From the NCBI GenBank assembly GCA_037074615.1, contig CM073535.1, positions 6,921,001-6,985,000 of the forward strand: 64,000 nucleotides of DNA, given 5' to 3'. The position numbers and the translations under genes are program-made. Every line of letters begins with the position of its first letter. Positions within the stretch are counted from its first letter, which is position 1. Below, piece after piece: positions 1-12,120 of this stretch. A model generated the notes under the pieces. The model was given only the letters and a program-made list of their open reading frames with translations. It searched no databases and had not been told where the DNA came from. Source of the DNA: Leucaena leucocephala. Taxonomy: Eukaryota; Streptophyta; Magnoliopsida; Fabales; Fabaceae.

Positions 1-472
1 TAACATCGTCTTTGCCATACAGCTTTTGGTAGTCGGAGCAGTATTGGCCGTTCTGAAGACAGCTCTTCATGGTCTTCCAGTATTTTGGGTCGCTCACCCT
101 GTTCTGTAACCAGTGAGAGTAATCACCGAGCCTATACTCCTTATACCCTTTGCCGGATAAAACTTGCCCGGCGCCTTTGTTGGTAACGACGAAGGCGAAG
201 ATTGTGAAGCAGAAGACGACGACGATGAGCAAGAACATCACTACAAGGTAGATCCAGAGGAGCAAGGAGATGCGGCAGCAAGCGCCGACAAGCCCAGCGA
301 GCGACACCAAGAGGAGGAAGACACCCAACACAATGAAAACCTTGTCGAGCCATTTTTCGCACTCGGTGGCGCCGTGTTTGTTGAGCCAAATACCCATCCA
401 AAGGATGGGAATGGAGAAGAGGAACGTCAAGAAATTGAGGATCCCAATCAGAGTGTTGCTCAAGTGAAACAT
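1..472 (-). CDS. TET8: Tetraspanin, TET8-like (3' part missing, cut by window edge)
   Basis: Four-pass membrane protein of the plant tetraspanin family. Such proteins organise plasma-membrane microdomains, and TET8-type members mark extracellular vesicles (family knowledge). The open frame starts at the ATG on 472 (residues MFHLSNTLIGILNF) and stays open for 157 codons to the window edge. Visible parts: transmembrane segment 1 at about residues 8-28, segment 2 at about 45-65 ending in GACCR (63-67), segment 3 at about 72-97, then VTNKGAG and GKGYKEYRLGDYSHWLQ, which open the large extracellular loop as in TET8 and its relatives. Loop cysteines at 139 and 145 are visible. The GCCK part of the loop, the fourth membrane segment and the C-tail lie outside. 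No intron is needed inside the window. The exact paralogue (TET7, 8 or 9) is not certain. Confidence 0.9.
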   Translation of the reverse strand, partial: MFHLSNTLIGILNFLTFLFSIPILWMGIWLNKHGATECEKWLDKVFIVLGVFLLLVSLAGLVGACCRISLLLWIYLVVMFLLIVVVFCFTIFAFVVTNKGAGQVLSGKGYKEYRLGDYSHWLQNRVSDPKYWKTMKSCLQNGQYCSDYQKLYGKDDV

Positions 473-650
473 GTTGTGAGAATTTCCAGAGAGAAGATAA
501 TGCAAATTACAGAACACAGGAGGTGAAAGAGTGTATATGAGCTTTGATGATGAGAGCACCAAAAAACGGAGGAGGATACTCGAAGGCCACGCGCTTCAGA
601 GAAAAGTGGGCCACGACTCACGAGGAATACAAAGGCCAGCCTTTTTAACG

Positions 651-660
651 GTTTATATAG
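651..660 (-). promoter_or_regulatory. TATA box of the tetraspanin gene
   Basis: On the minus strand the sequence reads CTATATAAAC. It lies about 180 bases upstream of the ATG, which would put transcription start near 620-630 and give a 5' leader of about 150 bases. Motif and spacing are seen; promoter activity is inferred. Confidence 0.5.
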
Positions 661-716
661 TGATGAGCTTTTCTAGCGGATGTCACTTACACGTGTTTCA
701 AAGTTCAAACTTATGA

Positions 717-1703
717 ACAATTCGTGTCACTTTTACGTTCATTGATCGATATGGACGTTGATATTCTTTTCAGATATCAAGTGTGGAGACTGGGGGATTG
801 CACGTTTTTAACCGTTGGAGTTTGCATATTAAATTAATCAATTAATTACGCAAGCCTGCTTACTAGTAAGCTTACTTGTTTAGTTTGTTCCTTGTTTGTT
901 TTCGTTTTCTTTTTGATTTACAGCAGCTACTCTTGAGCTTCTGAACCAGTTACTATTCTCTGCTCTGTCTTGGTCGCATAAACAAAGCAAAACGCTGGGC
1001 ACTATCATCATCTCTCTAGTCATCCATTTCAGAGTTCCTTTCAACATCTTTAACTATGCAGACATCCCGAGACATTGAGATTTTCTGTTATCTCACGGAG
1101 GCGTTCCCTGTTACCTGTTAGAGATGGCTCTGCGAGTTTGCTCGCGGTCAATCCATCCCATCACATAAGAGCACTAAAGGTGTTCTAGTTTTTTCTTTTA
1201 CTTGTACTTGTTTCATGTTTCTTAACTTTTTTTTTCTTTTTTTAAATATAAATATCCTCCTCTTATTATTTAATATACCATTTAATATTAATTTTATATT
1301 TAAATAGAAAAAATTAGAAATAAAAAAATAGTAGAAACAGTTTTACTATTTTAAAAAAAAATTCTTTCTGATATTTCCTCCATCCACTTTTCTTTTCATC
1401 TAAACATATCTTCAAGATAGATATTCATTTTAGCAGAAAATCAAATTTTGATTTACCATCTATTAACATTTTTTGTTAGAACCAACCTAATATAGAGTAA
1501 TTAAATTTATTAGTTATTAATATTTATTACTTTAATTTAATACGTAGGGATTGGTTTATTAACGCAAGTTTCATTATACATAATATATTTTTTGTCGAAT
1601 TTTCTATGTTTCTCATGCTGAGGATAATTGGTCATTTCACTATCCCTAATATGGAATATAGTCCTTATTAGGAATTCCATATAGGTCTTCTTCTTTCTTG
1701 TTC
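717..1703. other. Intergenic, upstream of the tetraspanin gene
   Basis: AT-rich DNA without a supported gene. The first few hundred bases probably hold the distal promoter of the tetraspanin gene. From about 1200 on it is mostly A/T runs. Confidence 0.5.
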
Positions 1704-2210
1704 TTTTTTTTTTTTTTTTTGAGTGAAAGGGAATGTATTAACAAATATGTACAAAATACAAGACAGGACGACGACTAAGAATCAGCATCCAACGCATTAA
1801 TCAGATAACTGGATCTGGCGGTGTGGTTAACTAGTGCGCACACCGAGATGATAATGTTCTCGGGGGGTTCCAGAAGCATTCAAGAAAATGTTCTTATTCC
1901 TATTATTATCCCATAGTTTCCAGGCTAAAGTACCAAGAACCAAACGCCAGTGCACCCCCATGCAGCGGGGATTGAGGTTCCAATACAGCTACTCTTTGAA
2001 GGGTTTGTGGAAAATGTTGTGGCTTTGTTGGAGTGGAATCACCTTTTGCCAGCAACTGACAGCGACAGGGAATTGTCGAAGAACGTGATCAAGATCTTCT
2101 AAGTCGGCTTCGCAATGGAAGCAGTTACCATCTGTGGTCATGCCTCTCCTTAATGCTCTCAGCATTGGTGACAAGTTTGTTCTTTATAGCTAGCCAAAGT
2201 AAAACCAAAA
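1704..2210 (-). mobile_element. 3' end fragment of a LINE-type retrotransposon, decayed
   Basis: Read on the minus strand, this contains a broken zinc-binding reverse-transcriptase tail: residues like LRRGMTTDGNCFHCEADL, then DLDHVLRQFPVAVSCWQKVIP, which match the zf-RVT consensus (C-x2-C followed by HVL..CP.A..CW). After a stop comes a stretch with MGVHWRLVLGTLAWKLWDNN, like the start of the LINE RNase H region. The fragment ends in a run of about 17 A (T run at 1704-1720 on the plus strand), preceded by a TTTGTACATATTTG stretch typical of plant LINE 3' ends. The frame is interrupted several times and the 5' part is absent, as expected for a 5'-truncated insertion. I could not identify a target-site duplication. 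Confidence 0.7.
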
Positions 2211-4007
2211 TTTTAACCAAATTTTTTTTTTAATAAATTCCACATCAACCTTATATCAAAATCAGCATATAATTTTAAAATTTAGAGAACACTTAAGACA
2301 TCGCTTAGATTTTGATTATTTGTATACTAGGCCATTTCTAAACCTACGCCCATCTCTTGTCCGGATCATCCCAATCAAAGACATAGTGATCAAGGTTCGA
2401 ATTTCATTGATAAAAGTATTCATATTTAGTATTAGGATTAGGAGCATTCTTATGCTTAGAAAAAATAATAATTTTTGTTGGGGTGAGTAAAAAAATGGGT
2501 GAGCAGTGTAGATATGTAGATGAAAGTAAGATATTTTATTATGGGAGTAATAATCAATTAAAAAAATCTGCTTAGTCATTATCAGTGGGTTGACCACTAT
2601 CCCACTTAATATATCATGACACGTTTACACCCCACAAACATCAAAGAAGCCACTTTTCCTAGTACGCGTCCATATTTGTTAGTGTGTAATATTAGTGTCA
2701 TGAATTTCTCCGAGTCATCACGAGTGAGCTGACATATTTAAACCCCCCCCCCCAAAAAAAAAACCTATCATTTTCTCAAAATTATAGCGAATAAACTTGG
2801 GACAAGTTTTCCCTCGTACGTAATTGCCTCTATGCATATCAAAGTTATTTCTCATGTTTTAAATGTACATTTGGTTCTCCTCCTTTCAAAAATTAATTTA
2901 TTCATTTTTCCTCTCCCTCTCCCCATCTCCTTTGTCTTATAATTTGGTCGTATACACGTCACAAAAGTAATATTCATATATACTAATAACGAATTGATTT
3001 TTCCCATACATTACATGGAGTGAATAAGTAAATAAATAATATAATGAAACATAGTGTTATAAAGTTTAAAGAGATATAAATAATCATGTTAAGAAACATT
3101 AATATATAAGAACTCATTTTATGTAACTTTGAGAAAGATTTGTAATTTAATTGTGAAGTCTGTAAATATCACTAATTTCAATTGATGTCATAATCATGAT
3201 CATGGGTAAAATGAAAATGAGATGGCAGATTAAGTAATAGATATCAAATCAAGGAACACGTGTACTGCTTCAAGACATATAAGTACATAATTTACAGTGG
3301 GGACTGGGGAGTTCAGTTGTCAATTCGCATTCAACATCGTCATTATTTCTTTAATGCATATCCATAGAGATAATTTCCACAGGATAAGTGGCAGACATTA
3401 ACTCGTCACTAGAGGGATAATATGTGATGATGAAGCATAATGACTTAATCATCTGACACAATTATAGATAATCCTTCCAACTGTTTAATCCCCCAAATGG
3501 AAGGACCGTGCGGATTAATCCATCAATCTTGATCGTGCTTTGAGAAAATTTAGTCTGCTCATAACATTTCTGAATTCACACAATTTCAAATTACACATTC
3601 AACTCCTTTTCACATCATTTTCTACTGTAAAAATTATCTATCAAGTTATATATATATAAATACACACCCATATATGTATATACTCCTCTAATTCTAAATA
3701 TAAAATCTAGTTCTAAAGAGTATTATTTTTTTTTTAGTTTTAAGAGTGTGGGTTGAGGATGGAGCTGTGAAACTTCAAAACCAAAATTTTCAAACAAAAG
3801 TTAACAATTCCATTTGTCAGAAACAAATCAACTGCAAAACAAGGTGACTTTGGCAGTTTGCCAACTTGCAACAATGAAAATCCAACAAACTTTATTGATC
3901 CACCTTGACCGTATGAAGATTTAAGACCACCAAAATATCAAAGAAAAACCAACATAATCTCAAGAATTCCCACACCTCACAAGGGTATCCTGGGATCTGA
4001 CAATCAC
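2211..4007. other. Intergenic and probable COX6B 3' flank
   Basis: AT-rich, with no credible coding region. There is a C run followed by an A run at about 2743-2762. The last few hundred bases before 4008 must include the COX6B 3' untranslated region, but I cannot place its end. Confidence 0.4.
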
Positions 4008-7000
4008 TCACAGGGGTCCCGGAAAAGTTCCACTTTCCCTCTGCTCATTCCACTTTTCAACCTGCAACATTTTAGTCCGAATATAAAAGTCAAACTCTGT
4101 AGAAGAAATTAACATTTAATTGCATATATGCACAATTTGGCATATTTGATTAGATAACTACGAGATCACTCAACCATTTTCACTTTTTCAAAATTATGTA
4201 ATGTGAGATAGCCATCAATATCGACACAATACATTATTATGCCCCAAAGAGTAGGGAGGAACTTTGAAAAGAAGATAACATGCAATATCTATGCATTTCA
4301 CTAAACAAAAAGTTATAAGGGGTATATGCAGTGAAAAAAATTAACTTTTCGTTTCCAACTCATTCTTTTAGGAATGTGTTACCTTTCAAAAGTTCTACAT
4401 CGTTTCTAATATGAAGGAAAATAGCAAGAGAGAAACACAGAATGAAAGAACAGAAGCAGAAAATTATAGAGAAAAATAGAAGTCATAATTCTGAATCAAG
4501 TGACTGACAGTTACAAGCTATGGAGCATTAAAGCAATATGATGAACGCCTGAACCAGAAAATTGTCAAGACACAGGAAAAAGGAAAAAAAGAACTTGAAT
4601 ATTTTGAGCCACCTAAAGGTCTCCCCACAAACAGCCCCAACTCTGCCTATCCCTCCCCTCAACCCCACTTATATTCCCATTTTCCTAACAAATTCCCTGT
4701 TGCTTTCCCTTGGTTACCACCCACTTAGTTATTTCTCAAGGCAGCAATCCATCATCTATGTCATTCTGTCCCTGCAGCCCAATATTCTCTTGACTATAAC
4801 ATGATTACAGAATTAATCAGGAGACAGGTACCTACTAGTTCAAAATGTATTTAAGTTGACTAGAAGACTGTCAGACTCAGAACTTCTAGCAAGTGAGCTA
4901 AAGGAGTGTATCCATGACCTATATCTATATCAGCACCATGGCTCTAAATATACAAACTAGTATCCATCAGTGTAACAAGCTGGAAAGAGTTGCATAGCCT
5001 AATCTATTGGCACTCTACACACACGTGATACATTAATTTTTAAAACACACACAGAATCAAACCTGAAATGGATTGTGATAGTTAGACTTAATAAGAGATT
5101 CCATTCTTCATTTGGTTGCTTGCACATAATTTTCATCCACACAAAATACTTAAATCCTACCTTTGCCCTTTATCATGGGTCCTTTCTTCTTCATTTGATC
5201 ATCACCCATCAGCATTAACTTTATACAGAAAACAATAAATCTGAATAACTTGATATGTCATATGATTCAAGTTAATGCTGCAGTCTGAAGGTGACGCATT
5301 ATACTAAGAACTTTTGTTGGATTATTGTTTGTGCTAATAATTGTTCTCACATTATTATAATGTTAAGCAGAATAGAGCATAACTATGTTGATTGCTGACA
5401 ACAAATGTTGGGATTTTCCAATGATTCCATAAAGAATTTGCATAAAATATTTTATAAAGAGGGAAAACAAATGCTAGGAACAAATTGCCAAAATAAAGAG
5501 ATTAACTCCCTGATTCTATGCCTATTTCTTAGGATCAGCTAATAATTACACAATCACTAATATTACATTACAGCATCAACCATACCTAACAATTAAAATG
5601 TTATCTGAAAAGGGGAACCGCAAACAATATAATAGAGTCTACACAAAGGCACAAGGAGTTCATTAATTTTATTGATAATCCATGACTCTTTTACTTTCAA
5701 ATGATTTAAGAACTTTATGATGTTGAGGGTTATATATAATCAAATTTTGGCAATCATAAGTGGCATCAGTCCAAATGTATTGTCAATTTTTGTATTTACA
5801 CAAAAAAATCCAGTCAATTCAAGCAAACCAATCAGCTAAGGACAACTTACCCATTCACCAGGGCAAAGGGAACGATAATATTTAGCAAATCTCTCACAGT
5901 CACCTGCGCCTTCACCCTTTGCTGCCACACACCTGTAGTGAAACTTTAAAGTTCAAGAACAAAATGTAGAAACAAGTTCTCCTGAGCAAGATAGCCAGTG
6001 TCAGAAAACCTACCTATGAAACTCAACATAACGAGTAAAACAATGTCTGGTTTGATTGGTTGTAGGAAAACGAAAATCAGCAGGTGCTGTTTTGAGCTCA
6101 ATCTAACAAAAAATAGGAGACAAATTACATGAGGAAAAAAACGAAGAGGATTGGAAGTTACTGAACTGGTAAGTTCAAAGCTGAAAAACCAAACAGGATA
6201 AATTAGGTTTCAACTGAATGCTAGTGGATGATCTAGTATTAGGACCCCAGTTTGATACACAATGATACCAAAGGTGCCCTCCTCCCCAATATCATTGTGA
6301 ACCAAATGAATGAATGAGTGAAGGTGCTAGAAGCATTCCTCAGCTTTTCATATATCCTCCACATGCAACAATTCAAGTAGATGTCGACAGAAGCTAAATG
6401 AAGTCTTGATTGAGAGTCTAGATAATATTCAATCAATCTATGTAAGACCAATGATATAATGGCCTTGTAGATGAAACCAATATGAAAATGTACCCCAAAC
6501 AATATCTGGAAAAGACTCTTGAAAAATTGCAAGCGTCAAGAAAAACAAAAAATATCCTGTGGAACCAAAGGACTTCTCAAAGCATGAAGGGGATTCCAAC
6601 AAATCGTCGACAAGAACAGTTATTTACAGGAAGCAATTTTTGGACATCATAGCAGCACAGACAACCATGCAACTATTATACCATTTAACCATCAAATAAC
6701 TTCTTCATTTTCACAAATCGCCGCAGCTAATCCGACAGTAAGAAAACCACACGCAAATAACAATTTAAGAGCGTTCCCACCACAACTTATTAAGGGGGGA
6801 ATTAACCGGCGGTCAAACGATCCAATAAATCGGAGACAAACATTCATCAAATAATTCAGGGGGGAAAAATTCAAGGTTGCAACAACTATTGGAACGCATA
6901 ATGCAATAGCGTAACGAAGCGCAATCACGAGCAGCGAAATTAAAAAAGAGGGCAAAAAATATTAAATTTCGACAGCAAAACGGGATTAAAAATGCTAAAG

Positions 7001-7088
7001 ATCCAAATTGATAGCTTTTACTTTCAAGCTGCGAGAAGAATCTCGAAAAATTAAAAATAGTCAGAAAATACGAGCTCACCTCCGCCAT
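4008..7088 (-). CDS. COX6B: Cytochrome c oxidase subunit 6b (4 exons)
   Basis: Small subunit on the intermembrane-space side of mitochondrial respiratory complex IV. Coding exons (minus strand): 7080-7088, 6014-6102, 5851-5932 and 4061-4008. All three introns are GT-AG and the frame is continuous, giving 77 residues: MAE, then IELKTAPADFRFPTTNQTRH, the first cysteine pair C24-x9-C34, the second C45-x10-C56, and a tail ending GTFPGPL. The CX9C/CX10C twin motif is the hallmark of COX6B and of import by the MIA40 pathway. The length matches the short plant isoforms without the N-terminal extension. The first coding exon is only nine bases. The third intron is about 1.8 kb; open frames inside it look accidental. 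Site II motifs lie upstream. Confidence 0.95.
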
Positions 7089-7214
7089 GAGAGAGAACAG
7101 AACAGAGCCAGAGTCAGAGATCAAGAAATGAGCTAGAGAGGATCGTTGTTCGGGGATGGAATATGATTCTGTGCCGGAAACTAAACAAGGCTTTATGGTA
7201 AATTCAAATTGACC

Positions 7215-7332
7215 GGCCCATGGAATTTATTTCTTTGGTATAACTGGCCCATCAAATTTAAAGGATAAGTACCGATATCAATACTGAATTACATGTCTTC
7301 ATGTTTAGTTGGGCCTTCAAGGCCAGTGGGCC
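7215..7332. promoter_or_regulatory. Cluster of four site II (TGGGCC/GGCCCA) elements upstream of COX6B
   Basis: GGCCCA occurs at 7215-7220 and 7246-7251, and TGGGCC at 7310-7315 and 7327-7332, about 125-245 bases upstream of the COX6B ATG. Site II elements (TGGGCY), bound by TCP factors, are known to be enriched in promoters of plant nuclear genes for oxidative phosphorylation. No convincing TATA box lies near the start. The motifs are seen; the function is inferred. Confidence 0.6.
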
Positions 7333-7554
7333 ATGGAGATTGTAATTCTTTATTATTTATAATAACTAGACACTTACCCTTCTATTAAAAAAAAAACATT
7401 TACCTATAGTACATGTGTTCAGTAGATAAAAAGATAAGATATACTACTATTTGAAGTGTGTTTGATCTCTGAAGAGTATTATTTTGTTGTAGTTCCAGTT
7501 GCAATATTTGGAGAGATGTCTTAACTGGGTGGATCCAATCTATTTCTAAAAAAC

Positions 7555-7767
7555 TGTTGGGCTGGTGAAGCTTTCCAAATAAGATAGAAAACTAAACAAA
7601 TGCTTATTATTGAGAAAAAACTGAAAGTATACAAAAATTGTGCACACCTATTTTGTCCACTCTGACTCTACTATATATGCACATTACAGAAATACAAACA
7701 AATAATCCTGATAGTTCCATACTAAAGAGGCCCAATGGGCCCATTACATTTATTCCTAAGTCCAACA
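7555..7767 (-). repeat. 3' LTR of the 7.6-12.6 kb copia element
   Basis: 213 bases, TGTTGGGCTGG at the left edge and CCAACA at the right edge on the plus strand. It is nearly identical to the copy at 12429-12642. Confidence 0.92.
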
Positions 7768-7780
7768 CTCCCCCTCAAGT
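7768..7780 (-). other. Polypurine tract of the copia element
   Basis: On the minus strand ACTTGAGGGGGAG directly precedes the TG of the 3' LTR, as expected for the plus-strand primer of a copia element. Confidence 0.8.
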
Positions 7781-7784
7781 TAGG

Positions 7785-10700
7785 TGCTAAAGATATCAAC
7801 CACTCCTAACTTGTCAAGAAGTCTATTTTGCAAATCTCACCCAACTGCTTTTGTCAATATATCAGCTTGCTGTTCTTCTCACCTTACATGCTGCAAATTA
7901 ACGAGTTTTTGTTGCAATTTTTCCCTAACAAAATGACAATCTACCTCAATATGTTTAGTCCTCTCATGAAATACAGGATTGTTGGCAATATGTATGGCTG
8001 ATTTGCTGTCACAATAGACCTCCACTGCACTTCCAATTTCCATACTCAATTCTTTTATTAATCCTACTGCCCACACAATCTCCGACACCACCATTGCTAA
8101 TGTTCGGTATTCAGCTTCAGCGGATGATCTTGAAATGGTGTTCTGCTTTTTAGTTTTCCACATGATGAGTGAATCCCCTAGCTTCAACAAATATCCTGTC
8201 ACTGACTTCCTTGTGGTTGCACATGAAGCCCAATCTGAATCACAATAACAGTTGAGTGACTTATCTCTGTTCGTGCTTATCAAGACCCCCAGACCAGGCT
8301 TCTGTTTTAAATATCTGACCACTCCCTTTGCTGCAGCCATATGCACCTTCATTGGTGTCTGCATGTACTGGGTAAGGACCTGCACAGCAAAACAAATGTC
8401 AGGGCGAGTTGATGTCAAGTATATTAACCTTCTTACTAATCTTCTATAACTTCCTGGATCTTTTAGCAGGTCTGTGTCCCGATCTTTTCCTTCTTCAAAT
8501 GCCCTTAGCTTCAGAGTTGGACACATAGGAATGCTCAACAGTCTGCACCCACTTAGTCCTGTGTCTGCAAGTAAATCCAACACATATTTCCTTTGGGACA
8601 AAAGTATACCTTTCCTGGATCTAGCAATTTCAATGCCAATGAAGTATTTCATCAAACCTAAATCCCTTATTTTGAAAGCACTATACAGGTAGTTTTTAAC
8701 CTCTTTTATCTTATTTTCACAACTTCCAGTGACCAACAAATCATCTACATATACAAGTATAATCACTATTTCACCTGAAAAATGTTTAAAGAATAATGAG
8801 TAGTCATTTTTACATTGGGTAAAACCTCCTGCAATCAATGACAATGTCAGCTTGCAATTCCATTGTCTAGAGGCTTGTTTAAGCCCATACAATGACTTCT
8901 TTAATTTACAAACCATATTGGTATGTTTAGGCTCAAACCCTTGCGGCATAGTCATATAAACCTCTTCTTCTAAATCTCCCTGCAAGAAAGCATTGTGAAC
9001 ATCCATATGATATAAATTCCAGTCATTAATCACTGCTATTTTGAGAATCAATCTTACTGTTATCATTTTTATAACAGGGGAAAAAGTTTCATGATAATCC
9101 ACTCATTCCCTCTGATTATATCCTTTAGCTACCAATCTAGCTTTAAATTTGTCTATGTCACCATCTGATTTGTATTTTATTCAATACCCATTTACATCCT
9201 ATGGGTTTCTTTCCCTTAGGTAATGGCACTATTTCCCATGTCTGGTTACTTTCCAAAGCTCCCATCTCAACTTTCATTGCTTTCATCCATTCATCATTTC
9301 TTATTGCTTCTTCATAAGACTTAGGTTCTGCCACTGAATCAATTTTGCACAAATAATATAAATGAGCAGATGAGATATTTTGATAAGACATATATTTCTT
9401 TATGGGATACAAGCAAGCTTTTCGACCAGTGTTCTGCTGATCAGTTCCTACCAAGCTAAACACATAATCCTTAGACCAAATAGGGGGCTTCCTATCCCTA
9501 TTTGACCTGACTCTGTGTTGGACAATAGAAGTACCTCTACTTACAGCATTCTCATTCATGTTCTCATTTTCTCCTTGCACTCTTGTTCCTTCTGCAGAGT
9601 CTGCGTTACTGGAATCATGTTGTTCAAAGATTTCATCATAAAAAAAGAAAGGTTTTCTTGTCTCTATACTCACTCCTCCTTGATCCAAAACTGAGTTTTC
9701 TTTGAAAGGGAATCTGTCTTCTAGAAAAGTTACATTTCTACTTATTAAAAGTGTTTTGTTTTTCAGATTGTAGAGCAAATATCCCTTTTGGTTATGAGGG
9801 TAACCGAGAAAAACACATGGAACAACTCTAGGCTGAAACTTATCTCCAGAATTCAAATCAGTTGTATATGCTAATGATCCAAAAATTCTCAAATCATCCA
9901 GATCAGGTTCTTTTCCATAAACCTTTTCAAAAGGAGTTTTATATTGCAAAATCTTATAGGGAATTCTATTTACCAAATGAGTGGCCATTTTTACACATTC
10001 TCCCCATAACCTAATTGGCATACCTGACTGAATCATAAGGCTTCTAGCTATTTGAATGAGTGTCCTATGTTTCCTTTCTATGATTCCATTTTGCTCGGGG
10101 GTGTATGGACAAGAGGTCTCATGAATTATGCCATTTTGGTTTAAATAATCCCTTAGGGTGTGATTAGTAAACTCTGTCCCATTGTCACTTCTTACCTTCT
10201 TTATCCGGACACCAAACTGAGTCAATATGTAGGATACAAAGCTCTTTACACTTTCATAAACAACAGATTTAGTTTTTAGCAAGAAGATCCACGTTGATCT
10301 TGAAAAATCATCTACAATAGTCAAGAAGTATTGGTGCCCTTGGTGTGTAGGTGTCCTATAGGGTCCCCACACATTCATGTGCACCAATTCAAAACAGCGT
10401 TGACTTTTAATGCAACTAGATGTGAAAGAAAATTTGGTTTGTTTAGATTGAATGCATATGTCACAGGTATCATTCATCATTTTACTTACATCATTCACAA
10501 TACCCAAATGCCTCAGTACAGAAATAAGGGCATGTCCAAGTCTGTTGTGCAACAGTTTTATATCAATGGGTTTATGCAACTTCTTGTTCATTACAGTGTT
10601 AACAGAAGCAGTCACTTTGGAAAAATCCAGTACATATAATTCTCCTATCAATCTACCAATCATTTTCTTCTTCTTCCTTCCATCCCAGAGATCCTGCACC

Positions 10701-12120
10701 AAACAATGGTCAGGAAAAAATACTACTTTACATTGTTGATCCTTAGTTAGTCTAGGTACTGAAATTAGATTGAATTTAAGTTCCCATGCATATAAGACAT
10801 TCTTTAAGATTATTCCATTATTTTGCCGTACTGTTCCTATGTGTGTCACCTTTATACATTCTCCATTTGGGATTTTTATGTTATGAATGGGTCCCTTGTT
10901 CATTCTATATTCAGAGGAAAGATTTAAATTTCCTACCATATGGGTGGTGGCCCCAGAGTCCAAAATCCACTGGTTAGATGATTGCATAGAATTGTTAAAA
11001 GTTGTCAAACCTGTACCGGTGAGTGCGTGCATTGGCTGTGTTGTATCGCTGTTCAGCAGCTCAAGCAATCTTGTGTATTGTTCCCTTGTGAAGGATGGTG
11101 TCACTGTCCTGTTATGCGTGATTGAGTCATGCTCCACATATTCTGAAGCAGTACCAAGCTGATTTGCACAAGCATTCTGATTTGGCTTTACTCTGTTCCC
11201 CTTGAAGTCAGGCGGGTATCCTATCAGTTGCCAACATGCATCCCTTGTATGCCCTTTCTTATGGCAGTGGGTGCATTCTGGTGGGGTTCCCCCCAGCTCC
11301 CAGCATACATCTTTTGTATGCCCTCTCTTATGGCAGTGGGTACATTCCGGCGGGGTTCCTCTTCCCCTACCCCTATCGTGGCCCCTGTCTCTGGAAGCAA
11401 TCATCGCAATTCCTTCGGTCAGACTGTTTTTAGAGGAGTGGGCAATCATCCTCTGGGCTTCATCCTCTGTAATCATGGCAAAAGCCTGATTAACAGAAGG
11501 CAAAGGGTTCATCAGGAGTATTTGGCTTCTTACTTGCGCGAAGGAATCGTTCAATCCCATTAGGAATTGAAGAAGCTTTTGACGCTGTACCTTCTCACCG
11601 TAAATCTTGGAAGTACCGCATTGGCAAGTAGGAATAGGAAAGATTGTCAACTCCTCTTCCCACAATTCTTTTAATTTGGTGAAATAGCTAGAGACGGAAA
11701 GAGATTTTTGGCTAAACAAGTTGATTTCCCGGTGAAGGGAGAAGATTCTTGAGCCGGATATCTTGTTGTAATGTTCTTGGAGGTCTGTCTATACCGTGCT
11801 TGCTTCATGGTAGAAGATGACACTATTACCAATTTCTTTAGAGACAGAGTTAAGAATCCAGGCAAGCACCACGGCGTTACACTGTTCCCATTGCTCCTGC
11901 AATCCCGCTTCTTGACATTCTTTCCTGCAGGTACCATCGATGAACCCAAGTTTGCGTTTTCCCTTTAGTGCAATTCGCATGGCACGACTCCACACCGTGT
12001 AGTTTTCACTCCCGTGAGGATGTGTGAAATAATCAACATAACTTGCGTGTCGGAGGGGTGGAGATACAGAGGGTGGGTGAAATCAAATGCAGATTCCTTG
12101 ATGCCCTGTTTATCTCCCAT
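7785..12120 (-). pseudogene. Copia Gag-Pol polyprotein, broken
   Basis: Gag starts at the ATG on 12120 (MGDKQGIKESAF) and is frameshifted at least twice before 11719. From there one frame is open to 9158: Gag with two zinc knuckles (CTHCHKRGHTKDVC and CTHCHKKGHTRDAC), protease (LDSGATTHM), integrase with HHCC (HNRLGH, CDIC) and a core containing VRSDNGTEF and PEQNGIIERKHR. A further frameshift near 9150 leads to reverse transcriptase (DYHETFSPVIK, YVDDLLVTG) and RNase H (YCDSDWA, RSSAEAEYR) down to a stop at 7879; the normal C-terminal residues (QQADILTKA) follow after that stop. The integrase core reads VHMNVWGP where families have an Asp in place of the Asn, so the first catalytic Asp seems lost. 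Confidence 0.9.

Noticed and set aside
2385..2410. Pol III B-box-like AGGTTCGAATTTC
   Set aside because: No A-box at the right distance and no tail or target duplication; a chance match is likely in this AT-rich region.
2316..2597. 93-codon minus-strand open frame
   Set aside because: Compositionally AT-driven (Ile/Leu/Phe/Asn), no motif and no promoter context.
4562..4804. 80-codon open frame inside COX6B intron 3
   Set aside because: Low-complexity Pro/Leu/Ser content, inside an intron of a well-supported gene, no motif.
6239..6532. 97-codon minus-strand open frame in COX6B intron 1
   Set aside because: No family resemblance; it lies between coding exons 1 and 2 of COX6B.
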